A stretch of 7,566 nt of DNA from Clostridium sp. CAG:273 (GCA_000438355.1 FR901507.1:8051-15616); one strand, 5' to 3'. Shown: positions 1-6,307, numbered from the stretch's first letter. The notes: a model not told the origin generated them from the sequence alone. Made by a program: numbers and translations.

Positions 1-468
1 TTAGATATAAACTTAGTAACAGATATTGTTAAGCAAGCATTATCAGACCAAGTAACATCAAATGTATTATTAGGACTTTCTGTTGTATTTATATTACTTG
101 CAATTAAATGTATATTTTTTGATTCAAGCTCTAAAGAGAAAAATGATGCTAAAAATAGTATTTTACTAGAAAATTCCGATGGCAAATTATTAATTACAAG
201 AGATACATTAGAGAATTTAGTAGATGGAGTTGTAAAAGGTTTTAGTGGAGCAGAAGATGTTACATCTAAGGTAGAAGTTGACCAAGAAAGCAATGTAAGA
301 GTATTTGTAAATTTAGAAGTAAAAGAAAATGTTGTAATTAAAGAATTGTCTGCAAACTTACAAACTAAAATTAAACAAGTAATTAAGAAAACATCAGATT
401 TAGAAGTTAAAGAAGTAAATATAAAAATTAAGGATGTAAAACCAATGGACAATATTGCACAGGAGTAA
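1..468 (+). CDS. amaP: AmaP-like alkaline-shock membrane anchor protein, 3' portion (5' end outside window)
   Basis: The reading frame is open from base 1 to the TAA at 466-468, giving 155 codons with no start in view, so the gene begins before the window. A hydrophobic segment at fragment residues about 21-40 (NVLLGLSVVFILLAIKCIFF) is followed by a soluble domain with the alternating beta/charged pattern of Asp23-related proteins (LLITRDTLENLVDGVVKG, then VRVFVNLEVKENV and LEVKEVNIKIKDV). This is the layout of AmaP, which has two N-terminal membrane helices and a C-terminal Asp23-like domain, and which anchors Asp23 to the membrane in Firmicutes. Only the second helix is visible here. The following DUF2273 gene strongly supports the call, because the two are commonly adjacent. 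asp23 itself is not in view. The symbol is by family resemblance. Confidence 0.8.
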   Translation, partial: LDINLVTDIVKQALSDQVTSNVLLGLSVVFILLAIKCIFFDSSSKEKNDAKNSILLENSDGKLLITRDTLENLVDGVVKGFSGAEDVTSKVEVDQESNVRVFVNLEVKENVVIKELSANLQTKIKQVIKKTSDLEVKEVNIKIKDVKPMDNIAQE

Positions 469-543
469 CAAAATAAGTTTATACTAGAAAAAAATGTTTT
501 AATAATATGTATATTTCTAGCAAAGCAGGAAAGGAAGTTTTTT

Positions 544-747
544 ATGGATGATTTCAAAAAATTTGTAACAAAGTATGCAGGTGCAATTATAGGTGTACTT
601 GTTGCAATAATTTTATTATGCACAAGCTTATATAAATTTATAATATGGGCTGTAGTAATTGTTGCGTGTGGATATTTTGGTTATTATATTCAATGTAATA
701 AAGAAAGTGTAAAAGAAAAGGTTAAAAATTTTATAGATAGATTATAA
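544..747 (+). CDS. DUF2273 family small membrane protein
   Basis: This is a 67-residue protein with two membrane helices (about residues 11-30 and 32-49) and a basic, charged C-terminal tail (NKESVKEKVKNFIDRL). The size, the N-terminal charged helix and the position right after amaP match the DUF2273 family, which accompanies Asp23/AmaP in Firmicutes and is thought to belong to the same cell-envelope stress module. Its exact function is unknown. The start is supported by an AAAGGAAG Shine-Dalgarno element ending about 7 bases before the ATG. It lies 75 bases after amaP and 42 bases before nusB, so co-transcription with both is likely. Confidence 0.8.
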   Translation: MDDFKKFVTKYAGAIIGVLVAIILLCTSLYKFIIWAVVIVACGYFGYYIQCNKESVKEKVKNFIDRL

Positions 748-789
748 AAATAAATTATAATTAAGAAAATTAAGGAGAATTACGGACTT

Positions 790-1206
790 ATGAGCAGAAC
801 AGAATCAAGACGCATGGCTTTTGAGTTACTATATAGTTTTGAAGTACAGAAGCTAGATATAGCAGAGCAAAAAGAACAAACAGAGTTTTATATAGAAAAT
901 AATGAAATACAAGACCAAAAAGTTATAGAATATTTAGAAGATGCTATAAATGGCATAAATGAAAATAAAGAAGATATAATAAAAAATATATCCGATAATC
1001 TAGCTAAAAATTGGCAATTGGATAGAGTTTCTAAAATAAATATAGCTATTTTAAAATTGGCAATATATGAAATTTTATATAAAAAATTACCATATAAAGT
1101 TGTAATAAATGAAGCTGTAGAATTAGCAAAAGCATATGGAGATGACAGTTCTTCTTCATTTGTTAATGGAGTTTTAGCAAATATTGTAAAAGATATTGAA
1201 GAATAA
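790..1206 (+). CDS. nusB: Transcription antitermination factor NusB
   Basis: This 138-residue protein has the usual NusB length and is all-helical. The Arg-rich N-terminus (SRRMAFELLYSFE, residues 6-18) is the typical RNA-binding start. The C-terminal half carries the family signature: RVSKINIAILKLAIYEIL (79-96), Pro101, VVINEAVELAK (104-114) and FVNGVL (124-129). NusB pairs with ribosomal protein S10 (NusE) and binds boxA RNA, preventing premature termination, mainly in rRNA operons. The start has AAGGAG at 772-777 with a rather long 12-base spacer. There is no better in-frame ATG nearby, and the family N-terminus begins exactly here. nusB upstream of xseA is a common clostridial arrangement. 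Confidence 0.95.
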   Translation: MSRTESRRMAFELLYSFEVQKLDIAEQKEQTEFYIENNEIQDQKVIEYLEDAINGINENKEDIIKNISDNLAKNWQLDRVSKINIAILKLAIYEILYKKLPYKVVINEAVELAKAYGDDSSSSFVNGVLANIVKDIEE

Positions 1207-1236
1207 CTAAATAGGAAAAGATTAAACAATAACAAA

Positions 1237-1241
1237 AGGAG
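1237..1241 (+). promoter_or_regulatory. Ribosome binding site that fixes the GTG start of xseA
   Basis: AGGAG lies 8 bases before a GTG codon at 1250. No ATG exists at the expected N-terminus, and the next in-frame Met (residue 45) falls inside the conserved OB-fold, so GTG is the supported start. Confidence 0.75.
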
Positions 1242-1249
1242 AAAAACAA

Positions 1250-2437
1250 GTGGAATATCAAGCAATAACAGTAACAGATTTAAATAAATATATAAAAGAA
1301 AAGATTGCTGGAGATGAAAATTTGGCTAATGTTCTAGTTAAGGGAGAAATATCTAATTTTAAACTTCATTACACTGGTCATATGTATTTTACTTTAAAAG
1401 ACGAAAATTCTCTAATAAAATGCATAATGTTTAAAACTTATACACCACATTTAAAATTTACACCTAAAGATGGAATGAAAGTTATGGCTTTTGGGACAGT
1501 TTCTGTATTTGAAAGAGATGGTGTATACCAACTTTATTGTAAAGCAATGCAAGAAGATGGCATGGGAAGTTTGTATACAGCATATGAAGAACTAAAAGCA
1601 AAATTAGAAAAAGAGGGATATTTTGATTCTTCTCACAAGAAAAAAATACCTTTTATGCCTAAAAGTATAGGAGTTTTAACATCTAATACAGGTGCGGTTA
1701 TAAGGGATATAATAAATGTTTCTACTAGAAGAAATCCTAGTGTTTATTTAAAGCTATTGCCAGTTCCAGTTCAAGGAGAAGGTGCAGCAGAAAAGATTGC
1801 AGCAGGAATAGAATTTATGAACGAGAAAAAGTTGGCAGATGTAATTATTTTAGCTAGAGGTGGTGGCTCACTTGAGGATTTGTGGCCATTTAATGAAGAA
1901 ATAGTTGCAAAAGCAATTTATAATTCAGAGCTTCCAGTAATTTCTGCAGTAGGACATGAAACAGATTTTACAATAGCAGATTTTGTTGCAGACTTAAGAG
2001 CACCAACACCATCTGCAGCAGCAGAGTTAGCAGTTCCAAATATAGCAGATGTAGAACTAAAACTTAATACATATCAAAATAGGTTTAGACAAGCATTAAG
2101 AAAGAAAACCGAATTGATGAGGCTTCGATACGAAAAATGTATGAATAGCAGAGTTTTTAAAGACCCATTACAAAAAGTTAATGAGAATTATATGTTAATT
2201 GATAGATTTGTAAAAAACATGCAAAATAGTATAGTTACAAAATATAAAGATAAAAAACTAGAAGCTATAAAACTATATTCAAAATTAGATGCATTAAGTC
2301 CTTTAAAAACATTAGCAAGAGGTTATAGTATAACTGAGAAAGAGGGAAAAATTGTACATAAAGTATCAGAATTAAAACAAGGAGATAGATTAACTTTAAG
2401 ATTTGAAGATGGAAAAGTAGATGCAGAGGTAAGATAA
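1250..2437 (+). CDS. xseA: Exodeoxyribonuclease VII large subunit XseA
   Basis: XseA is the catalytic subunit of exonuclease VII, which degrades single-stranded DNA from both ends to oligonucleotides and acts with several XseB subunits. The protein has 395 residues against roughly 400-450 in the family, and looks complete. In order it has an N-terminal OB-fold, residues about 5-100, with GEISNFKLHYTGHMYFTLKD (32-51). The catalytic core follows, with SIGVLTSNTGAVIRDI (139-154), ARGGGSLEDLWPFNEE (202-217) and SAVGHETDFTIADFVADLR (232-250), then APTPSAAAE. A long charged helical segment, about 265-345, is where XseB is known to bind in this family. The C-terminal tail has LARGYSI and ends in a small beta region. 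Translation starts at GTG, 43 bases after nusB. The xseB gene does not follow directly. Confidence 0.97.
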   Translation: MEYQAITVTDLNKYIKEKIAGDENLANVLVKGEISNFKLHYTGHMYFTLKDENSLIKCIMFKTYTPHLKFTPKDGMKVMAFGTVSVFERDGVYQLYCKAMQEDGMGSLYTAYEELKAKLEKEGYFDSSHKKKIPFMPKSIGVLTSNTGAVIRDIINVSTRRNPSVYLKLLPVPVQGEGAAEKIAAGIEFMNEKKLADVIILARGGGSLEDLWPFNEEIVAKAIYNSELPVISAVGHETDFTIADFVADLRAPTPSAAAELAVPNIADVELKLNTYQNRFRQALRKKTELMRLRYEKCMNSRVFKDPLQKVNENYMLIDRFVKNMQNSIVTKYKDKKLEAIKLYSKLDALSPLKTLARGYSITEKEGKIVHKVSELKQGDRLTLRFEDGKVDAEVR

Positions 2438-2486
2438 ACTATTTAAGATTATTTAAAAATTTAAATAAAAAGGAAGGAAAGAAAAA

Positions 2487-2948
2487 ATGAGTAAAAAAAC
2501 AAAAGTAGCAATATTAATATTGGTAATTGCTCTTATAATAGTTTTAGCAATTGGAACTATTTCTATTATAAATTCATTTAAAAGTGATGATACAGGAGCA
2601 GAAGCTCTTAATGATACACAAATTAATGGGATTGTAAATAATATAGAAATAAATAACATAGAAAATACAGAGCAAGAAAACAATGTTGTAAATGAAGAGG
2701 TAAATAATACAGAAAACACAAATAATACAGCACAGGGAAATTCACAAACAAGTAACAATGCAAATAACTCTAATGAAGAAAAAGCAATAGAGCTTGTTAA
2801 AAAAGAATGGGGAGAAGATAGTAGTGTATACTTTGACCTAGCTGGAGTAACATCAGATGGAAAATATAGAGTATCTGTAAATAAAGATACAAAAGTGCTT
2901 GCATGGTACATAGTAGATATAGAAACTGCAACAGTTACCCAAAAATAG
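2487..2948 (+). CDS. Unrecognised single-pass membrane-anchored protein with Asn-rich linker and PepSY-like C-terminal domain
   Basis: I do not recognise this 153-residue protein as a named gene. It has a short basic N-terminus (MSKKTK), one strong membrane helix or uncleaved signal anchor (residues about 6-28) and then an extracellular low-complexity linker (35-96) in which 20 of the 52 residues at 45-96 are Asn. There is no lipobox Cys. The C-terminal domain, about 97-153, reads as a helix (EEKAIELVKKEWGE) followed by strands (YFDLAGVTSDGKYRVSV, LAWYIVDIETATVTQK). This helix-plus-strands pattern resembles PepSY or similar small extracellular domains, which is an inference from pattern only. 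An AAGGAAGGA Shine-Dalgarno region precedes the ATG by 8 bases. The gene lies 49 bases after xseA, and its TAG overlaps the xseB Shine-Dalgarno sequence, so it is almost certainly co-transcribed with both. No role in exonuclease VII is implied by its make-up. Confidence 0.8.
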   Translation: MSKKTKVAILILVIALIIVLAIGTISIINSFKSDDTGAEALNDTQINGIVNNIEINNIENTEQENNVVNEEVNNTENTNNTAQGNSQTSNNANNSNEEKAIELVKKEWGEDSSVYFDLAGVTSDGKYRVSVNKDTKVLAWYIVDIETATVTQK

Positions 2949-2952
2949 GAGG
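2947..2952 (+). promoter_or_regulatory. Ribosome binding site of xseB overlapping the upstream stop codon
   Basis: A perfect AGGAGG begins inside the TAG stop codon (2946-2948) of the preceding gene and lies 5 bases before the xseB ATG at 2958. The overlap suggests that ribosomes finishing the upstream gene can re-initiate on xseB. Confidence 0.75.
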
Positions 2953-2957
2953 AAAAA

Positions 2958-3194
2958 ATGGAAGATAATAAAGAAATAAATTTTGAAGACACAATGAAAA
3001 AGTTAGAAAATATAGCAAATGAATTAGAAAAGGGAGACCTAGATTTAGATACATCAGTTAGTAAATTTGAAGAAGGTATGAAGTTATCTAAAAAATGTAA
3101 TGAAATATTAGAAAATGCAGAAAAAAGAATATCTATATTAATAAACAATGGTGAAGACATAAAAGAAGAAGATTTTGTGCCAAAGGCAGAATAA
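2958..3194 (+). CDS. xseB: Exodeoxyribonuclease VII small subunit XseB
   Basis: This 78-residue protein has the normal XseB length and the family signature at residues 9-43: FEDTMKKLENIANELEKGD, then LDLDTSVSKFEEGMKL, followed by a second amphipathic helix (CNEILENAEKRISIL). XseB is a small two-helix protein that packs along the long helix of XseA and is needed for active, regulated exonuclease VII. The acidic C-terminal tail (GEDIKEEDFVPKAE) is typical. It is separated from xseA by an unrelated membrane-protein gene. The next gene starts 27 bases downstream. Confidence 0.95.
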   Translation: MEDNKEINFEDTMKKLENIANELEKGDLDLDTSVSKFEEGMKLSKKCNEILENAEKRISILINNGEDIKEEDFVPKAE

Positions 3195-3221
3195 ATAAAA
3201 AGTAAATAGAAGGGAATAAAT

Positions 3222-3668
3222 ATGTTTCAAGAAATAGCTAATTTTATAACGGAATATAAATATATAATTATGCCAATTTTAGTTTGGGTTTTTATACAAT
3301 TATTTAAATTTATATATGACTTAGTTACAACTAAAAAAATTAACTTTAAAAGAATACTACAAGCAGGAGGAATGCCAAGTTCACATTCTGGTGTAGTTGT
3401 ATGCTTAACAACAATGATAGGTAAAGATGTAGGGATAAATTCTCCTTTATTTGCTGTATCTCTTATATTTTCGTTAGTTGTAATGTATGATGCAGCAGGA
3501 GTAAGAAGAGCAGCAGGGAAACAAGCAAAATTATTAAATAAAATAGTAGAGACTCCAGGGCTAACTGGGGTACAAATGCACGAAAAACTAGTAGAAGTAC
3601 TAGGACATTCACCAAAAGAGGTTATAGTAGGAGCATTAATAGGTTTAATAGTAGGATTAGTTTTTTAA
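3222..3668 (+). CDS. Divergent PAP2 family membrane protein (YuiD/DUF212-like)
   Basis: This 148-residue integral membrane protein has about four hydrophobic segments (roughly 13-30, 55-68, 75-90 and 133-148). It carries the three hallmark motifs of the divergent PAP2 (DUF212) family: GGMPSSHS (49-56), YDAAGVRRAAGKQA (89-102) and LGHSPKEV (127-134). These resemble the phosphate-binding motifs of PAP2 acid phosphatases, so a membrane lipid- or isoprenoid-phosphate phosphatase role is plausible, but the substrate is not established. The length is normal for the family (Bacillus subtilis YuiD). The start is supported by AAGGGA 6 bases before the ATG. From memory, clostridial relatives often lie near ispA and dxs after xseB. 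Neither is present here. Confidence 0.9.
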   Translation: MFQEIANFITEYKYIIMPILVWVFIQLFKFIYDLVTTKKINFKRILQAGGMPSSHSGVVVCLTTMIGKDVGINSPLFAVSLIFSLVVMYDAAGVRRAAGKQAKLLNKIVETPGLTGVQMHEKLVEVLGHSPKEVIVGALIGLIVGLVF

Positions 3669-3679
3669 TGTAAATTAGT

Positions 3680-3720
3680 ACCAGATCTAAATTTTTTGTT
3701 TGAGGAAATTTAGGTCTGGT
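3680..3720 (+). terminator. Hairpin after the YuiD-like gene: intrinsic terminator or attenuator before fhs
   Basis: The arms 3680-3694 and 3706-3720 can form a 15-bp stem with a single G-T(U) pair and an 11-base loop. The hairpin starts 11 bases after the stop codon of the upstream gene. The sequence after it (TTCAATTTCT) is only a weak T-tract, so termination may be partial. The fhs Shine-Dalgarno element starts 14 bases later. Pairing was read directly from the sequence; folding energy was not computed. Confidence 0.65.
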
Positions 3721-3747
3721 TTCAATTTCTAAGTAGGAGGAATAGAA

Positions 3748-5406
3748 ATGGAAGATATAGAAATTGCAAGAAATACTAAGTTAGAAGAGATTAACGTTAT
3801 TGCTAGAAAACTTAATGTTGAAGATGATATTGAGCAATATGGAAAACATAAAGCAAAAATTTCTTTAGAAGTAATGAAAAAATTAAAAAGTAAGAAAAAT
3901 GGTAAGTTAATCCTAATGACAGCAATTAATCCGACTCCATTAGGAGAGGGAAAGACTACAATGGCTATAGGTTTAGCAGATGGTATGAATAAAATAGGAA
4001 AAAATGCAGTTCTTGCTTTAAGAGAACCATCTTTAGGACCTGTATTTGGTATAAAAGGTGGAGCTACTGGTGGGGGGCATAGCCAAATTGCGCCAATGGA
4101 AGATATAAATTTACATTTTACAGGAGATATTCATGCAATTACAGCAGCAAATAATTTATTATCTGCTATAATAGATAACCATATATATTTTGGAAATGAG
4201 CTTAATATAGAAAAAGTGGTTTGGAAGAGATGTTTAGACTTAAATGATAGGCAATTAAGAAAAGTAAATACTGGTCTTTCAGGAGAAAAAAATATAGTTC
4301 CTAGAGAAGATGGTTTTGATATATCTGTTGCATCTGAAATAATGGCAATATTATGCTTAGCAACAGACATTAAAGATTTAAAAAGAAGAATTGGAAATAT
4401 TATTATAGGTTATAATAAATTAGGAATGCCAATAACAGCAAGAGATTTAAAAGCAGACGGTGCTTTAACTGTACTTTTAAAAGAAGCTATTAAACCAAAT
4501 TTAGTACAAAGTTTAGAGAAAACACCTGCAATAGTTCATGGTGGACCTTTTGCAAATATTGCACATGGATGTAATAGTATTATAGCTACAAAAATGGCAT
4601 TAAAACTTGCAGATTATGTAGTAACAGAAGCAGGGTTTGGTGCAGATTTAGGAGCAGAAAAGTTTTTAGATATAAAATGTAGAAAAGCAGAATTAAAGCC
4701 AGACGTAGTAGTTTGCGTTGCAACTATGAAAGCATTAAAATATCATGGAGGAGTAGCAAAAGAAGAAGTTCAAAACGAAAACATAATGGCATTAGAAAGA
4801 GGTATGAACAACTTATTTAAACATATAGATAATTTACAAAATGTGTATGGTTTAAATGTAATAGTTGCAATAAATAAATACACATATGATACAGAAAAAG
4901 AAATAAATTATTTAAAAGAGAAATTACAAGAAAAAGGAATAGAACTAAGTCTAGTAGAAAGTTGGGAAAAAGGTGGAGAAGGAGCAACAGACTTAGCAGA
5001 AAAAGTTGTAAAACTAGCGGAGAAGGAGCATAAATTTAAATATGCATATGAGTTAAATGAAAGCATAAAAAATAAAATAGAAGATGTAGCTAAGAAAATC
5101 TATGGAGCAGAAAGTGTAGAGTTTTCTGAAGAAGCAGAAAAAGAGATTGAAAAAATAGAAAAATTGGGTTATGGTAATATGCCAGTATGCATAGCAAAAA
5201 CGCAATACTCTCTTTCAGATGACCAAAAAAATTTAGAATGTAATGAACCATTTAGTATTCACATTAGAGAAATACATCTAAGAGCTGGAGCAGAGTTTGT
5301 TGTGGCTATAGCAGGAAAAATAATGACAATGCCAGGTCTTCCAAAAATACCAGCAGCAGAAAAAATAGATTTAGATGAAGATGGAAATATAGTAGGAATT
5401 TTTTAA
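3748..5406 (+). CDS. fhs: Formate-tetrahydrofolate ligase (formyltetrahydrofolate synthetase)
   Basis: The enzyme joins formate to tetrahydrofolate using ATP to give 10-formyl-THF, feeding one-carbon metabolism for purines and, in acetogens, the Wood-Ljungdahl methyl branch. It is cytosolic and usually tetrameric. The 552 residues are close to the usual length of about 556. Visible signatures are the P-loop PTPLGEGKTT (62-71), REPSLGPVFGIKGGATGGG (92-110) followed by HSQIAPMEDINLHFTGDIHA (111-130), and ALKYHGGVAKEE in the second half. The C-terminus has AGKIMTMPGLPKIPAAEKID. An AGGAGG at 3735-3740 lies 7 bases before the ATG. No folD or other folate gene is adjacent, so the context does not show whether the cell is acetogenic. 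The gene is complete, with no frameshift seen. Confidence 0.97.
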   Translation: MEDIEIARNTKLEEINVIARKLNVEDDIEQYGKHKAKISLEVMKKLKSKKNGKLILMTAINPTPLGEGKTTMAIGLADGMNKIGKNAVLALREPSLGPVFGIKGGATGGGHSQIAPMEDINLHFTGDIHAITAANNLLSAIIDNHIYFGNELNIEKVVWKRCLDLNDRQLRKVNTGLSGEKNIVPREDGFDISVASEIMAILCLATDIKDLKRRIGNIIIGYNKLGMPITARDLKADGALTVLLKEAIKPNLVQSLEKTPAIVHGGPFANIAHGCNSIIATKMALKLADYVVTEAGFGADLGAEKFLDIKCRKAELKPDVVVCVATMKALKYHGGVAKEEVQNENIMALERGMNNLFKHIDNLQNVYGLNVIVAINKYTYDTEKEINYLKEKLQEKGIELSLVESWEKGGEGATDLAEKVVKLAEKEHKFKYAYELNESIKNKIEDVAKKIYGAESVEFSEEAEKEIEKIEKLGYGNMPVCIAKTQYSLSDDQKNLECNEPFSIHIREIHLRAGAEFVVAIAGKIMTMPGLPKIPAAEKIDLDEDGNIVGIF

Positions 5407-5408
5407 AA

Positions 5409-5438
5409 TGTATAAAATTACCGCATCAGGTTAGAATA
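5409..5438 (+). promoter_or_regulatory. Candidate forespore sigma factor (SigF/SigG-type) promoter for the sleB-like gene
   Basis: TGTATA at 5409-5414 and GGTTAGAATA at 5429-5438, separated by 14 bases, resemble the -35 (GYATA) and -10 (GGnrAnAnTR) patterns of forespore sigma factors. The -10 differs at one defined position and the spacer is one base or so shorter than usual. The placement, directly after the fhs stop and before a spore cortex hydrolase gene, fits the known SigG control of sleB. In such an AT-rich region a chance match is quite possible. Confidence 0.35.
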
Positions 5439-5479
5439 ATTGTAGAAAAATAAAATTATTTTAAAGGTGTGGTATTTTT

Positions 5480-6256
5480 ATGTTTAAAAGAAATTTAAAT
5501 AGTAAATGTAAAGTGCAAAATGATAGTATTAAAAGCAAAAATATGAGAAATAGAAAAATAGCAATTGATAAACAAAAAATAATTTCAATTGTCATGATTT
5601 TAACAGTAATTTCTATATTTATTTCATATAATGTATTTTTTAGAAATAATGAGGTATATGCACTTTCTAAATATGGTTCTAGAGGAGAAGAAATAAGGCA
5701 AATTCAGACAAAACTTAAAAGATGGGGATATTATAAGGGAAATGTAGATGGAATTTTTGGAAGTGGAACATTAGAAGCTGTAAAATGGTTTCAAAGAAAA
5801 AATGGGTTACAAGTAGATGGCATAGCAGGAAAGAGAACATTAGAAGCAATGGGAATATTTAATTCATCAAGTAGCTCTAATTCAAATAGTTCTGTTGAAA
5901 CAAATTCAAATGACTTAAATTTACTAGCAAGAGTAATTTATGGAGAAGCAAGAGGAGAACCTTATACAGGTCAAGTTGCAATTGGAGCTGTTGTGTTAAA
6001 CAGAGTAAGAAATGGGTCTTTTCCAAATACTGTAGCAGGAGTAGTATATCAAAGAGGAGCATTTGACGCTGTTTCAGATGGACAAATAAACTTAACTCCA
6101 AACTCTACTGCAAAAAAAGCAGCACAAGATGCATTAAATGGTTGGGATCCAACTTATGGAGCAATTTATTATTTTAATCCTAGAACTGCAACCAATAAAT
6201 GGATTTGGTCAAGACCAATGACTGTAACAATTGGAAATCATAGATTTTGTAAATAA
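5480..6256 (+). CDS. sleB: Spore cortex-lytic enzyme, SleB-like (peptidoglycan-binding plus Hydrolase_2 domains)
   Basis: SleB is a lytic transglycosylase that degrades muramic-lactam-containing spore cortex during germination. This 258-residue protein has a long basic N-terminus (1-32), a hydrophobic signal or anchor segment (about 33-54), a possible cleavage site after VYA (59-61) and a peptidoglycan-binding domain (about 65-124; GSRGEEIRQIQTKLKRWGYY, DGIFGSGTLEAVKWFQ, DGIAGKRTLEAM). A Ser/Asn-rich linker (128-145) leads to a Hydrolase_2 catalytic domain (about 148-257) with ARVIYGEARGEPYTGQVAIG, in which Glu156 corresponds to the expected catalytic Glu, and VVLNRVRNG. The order of domains is that of SleB; CwlJ lacks the binding domain. 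The Shine-Dalgarno AAAGGTG (5463-5469) is about 10 bases before the ATG. The Met at residue 22 is an alternative start. No ypeB follows. A vegetative wall hydrolase of the same architecture cannot be excluded. Confidence 0.85.
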   Translation: MFKRNLNSKCKVQNDSIKSKNMRNRKIAIDKQKIISIVMILTVISIFISYNVFFRNNEVYALSKYGSRGEEIRQIQTKLKRWGYYKGNVDGIFGSGTLEAVKWFQRKNGLQVDGIAGKRTLEAMGIFNSSSSSNSNSSVETNSNDLNLLARVIYGEARGEPYTGQVAIGAVVLNRVRNGSFPNTVAGVVYQRGAFDAVSDGQINLTPNSTAKKAAQDALNGWDPTYGAIYYFNPRTATNKWIWSRPMTVTIGNHRFCK

Positions 6257-6275
6257 GAAATTTCGTAAAACTAAC

Positions 6276-6307
6276 TAATAAATGCACTCATAAAGGTGCA
6301 TTTATTA
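6276..6307 (+). terminator. Intrinsic terminator after the sleB-like gene
   Basis: A perfect 12-bp inverted repeat (TAATAAATGCAC at 6276-6287, GTGCATTTATTA at 6296-6307) encloses an 8-base loop, 20 bases after the sleB stop codon. The GC-containing top of the stem is followed by the T-rich right arm ATTTATTA, which can act as the U-tract. There is no long T run beyond it, so efficiency is uncertain. It separates sleB from the independently promoted cdaA unit. Confidence 0.7.

Noticed and set aside
484..520. Inverted repeat CTAGAAA / TTTCTAG between amaP and the DUF2273 gene
   Set aside because: It has only 7 bp with a 23-base AT-rich loop and no T-tract. It is too weak to call a terminator or regulatory element.
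888..1265. A 125-codon minus-strand open frame opposite nusB
   Set aside because: It is antisense to a clear nusB. Its hydrophobic, Ser/Phe-rich product is what reverse translation of Lys/Glu/Asn-rich codons produces.
2450..2467. AT-only palindrome after xseA
   Set aside because: The stem has no G-C pairs and only a 2-base loop, so it is unlikely to fold stably. Such palindromes are expected by chance at this composition.
2702..2730. Repeated 11-mer AAATAATACAG in the linker of the unrecognised membrane protein
   Set aside because: The two copies encode repeated Asn/Thr residues of a low-complexity linker. They are explained by the protein composition and are not a separate DNA element.
2453..3160. 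A 235-codon open frame on the minus strand across the membrane-protein gene and xseB
   Set aside because: The translation is a Ser/Phe/Ile-rich shadow of AT-rich coding DNA on the + strand, with no recognisable motif. xseB on the + strand is certain, and the frame only reflects the scarcity of stop codons opposite A-rich codons.
3665..3693. Possible promoter TTAATG / TAAATT before fhs
   Set aside because: The -35 matches only three of six consensus bases and the -10 lies inside the left arm of the hairpin, so it is not convincing.
3669..3747. Tetrahydrofolate riboswitch before fhs
   Set aside because: The 79-base gap holds one simple hairpin. It is too short and lacks the multi-helix junction and conserved bases of the known THF aptamers.
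5407..5479. c-di-AMP (ydaO-type) riboswitch before the wall hydrolase gene
   Set aside because: This class often precedes wall hydrolases, but the 73-base leader is too short for the aptamer and has none of its conserved GC-rich elements.
5877..6101. A 74-codon minus-strand open frame opposite the SleB catalytic domain
   Set aside because: It is a Leu/Gln-rich shadow of the well-supported hydrolase coding frame and has no motif.
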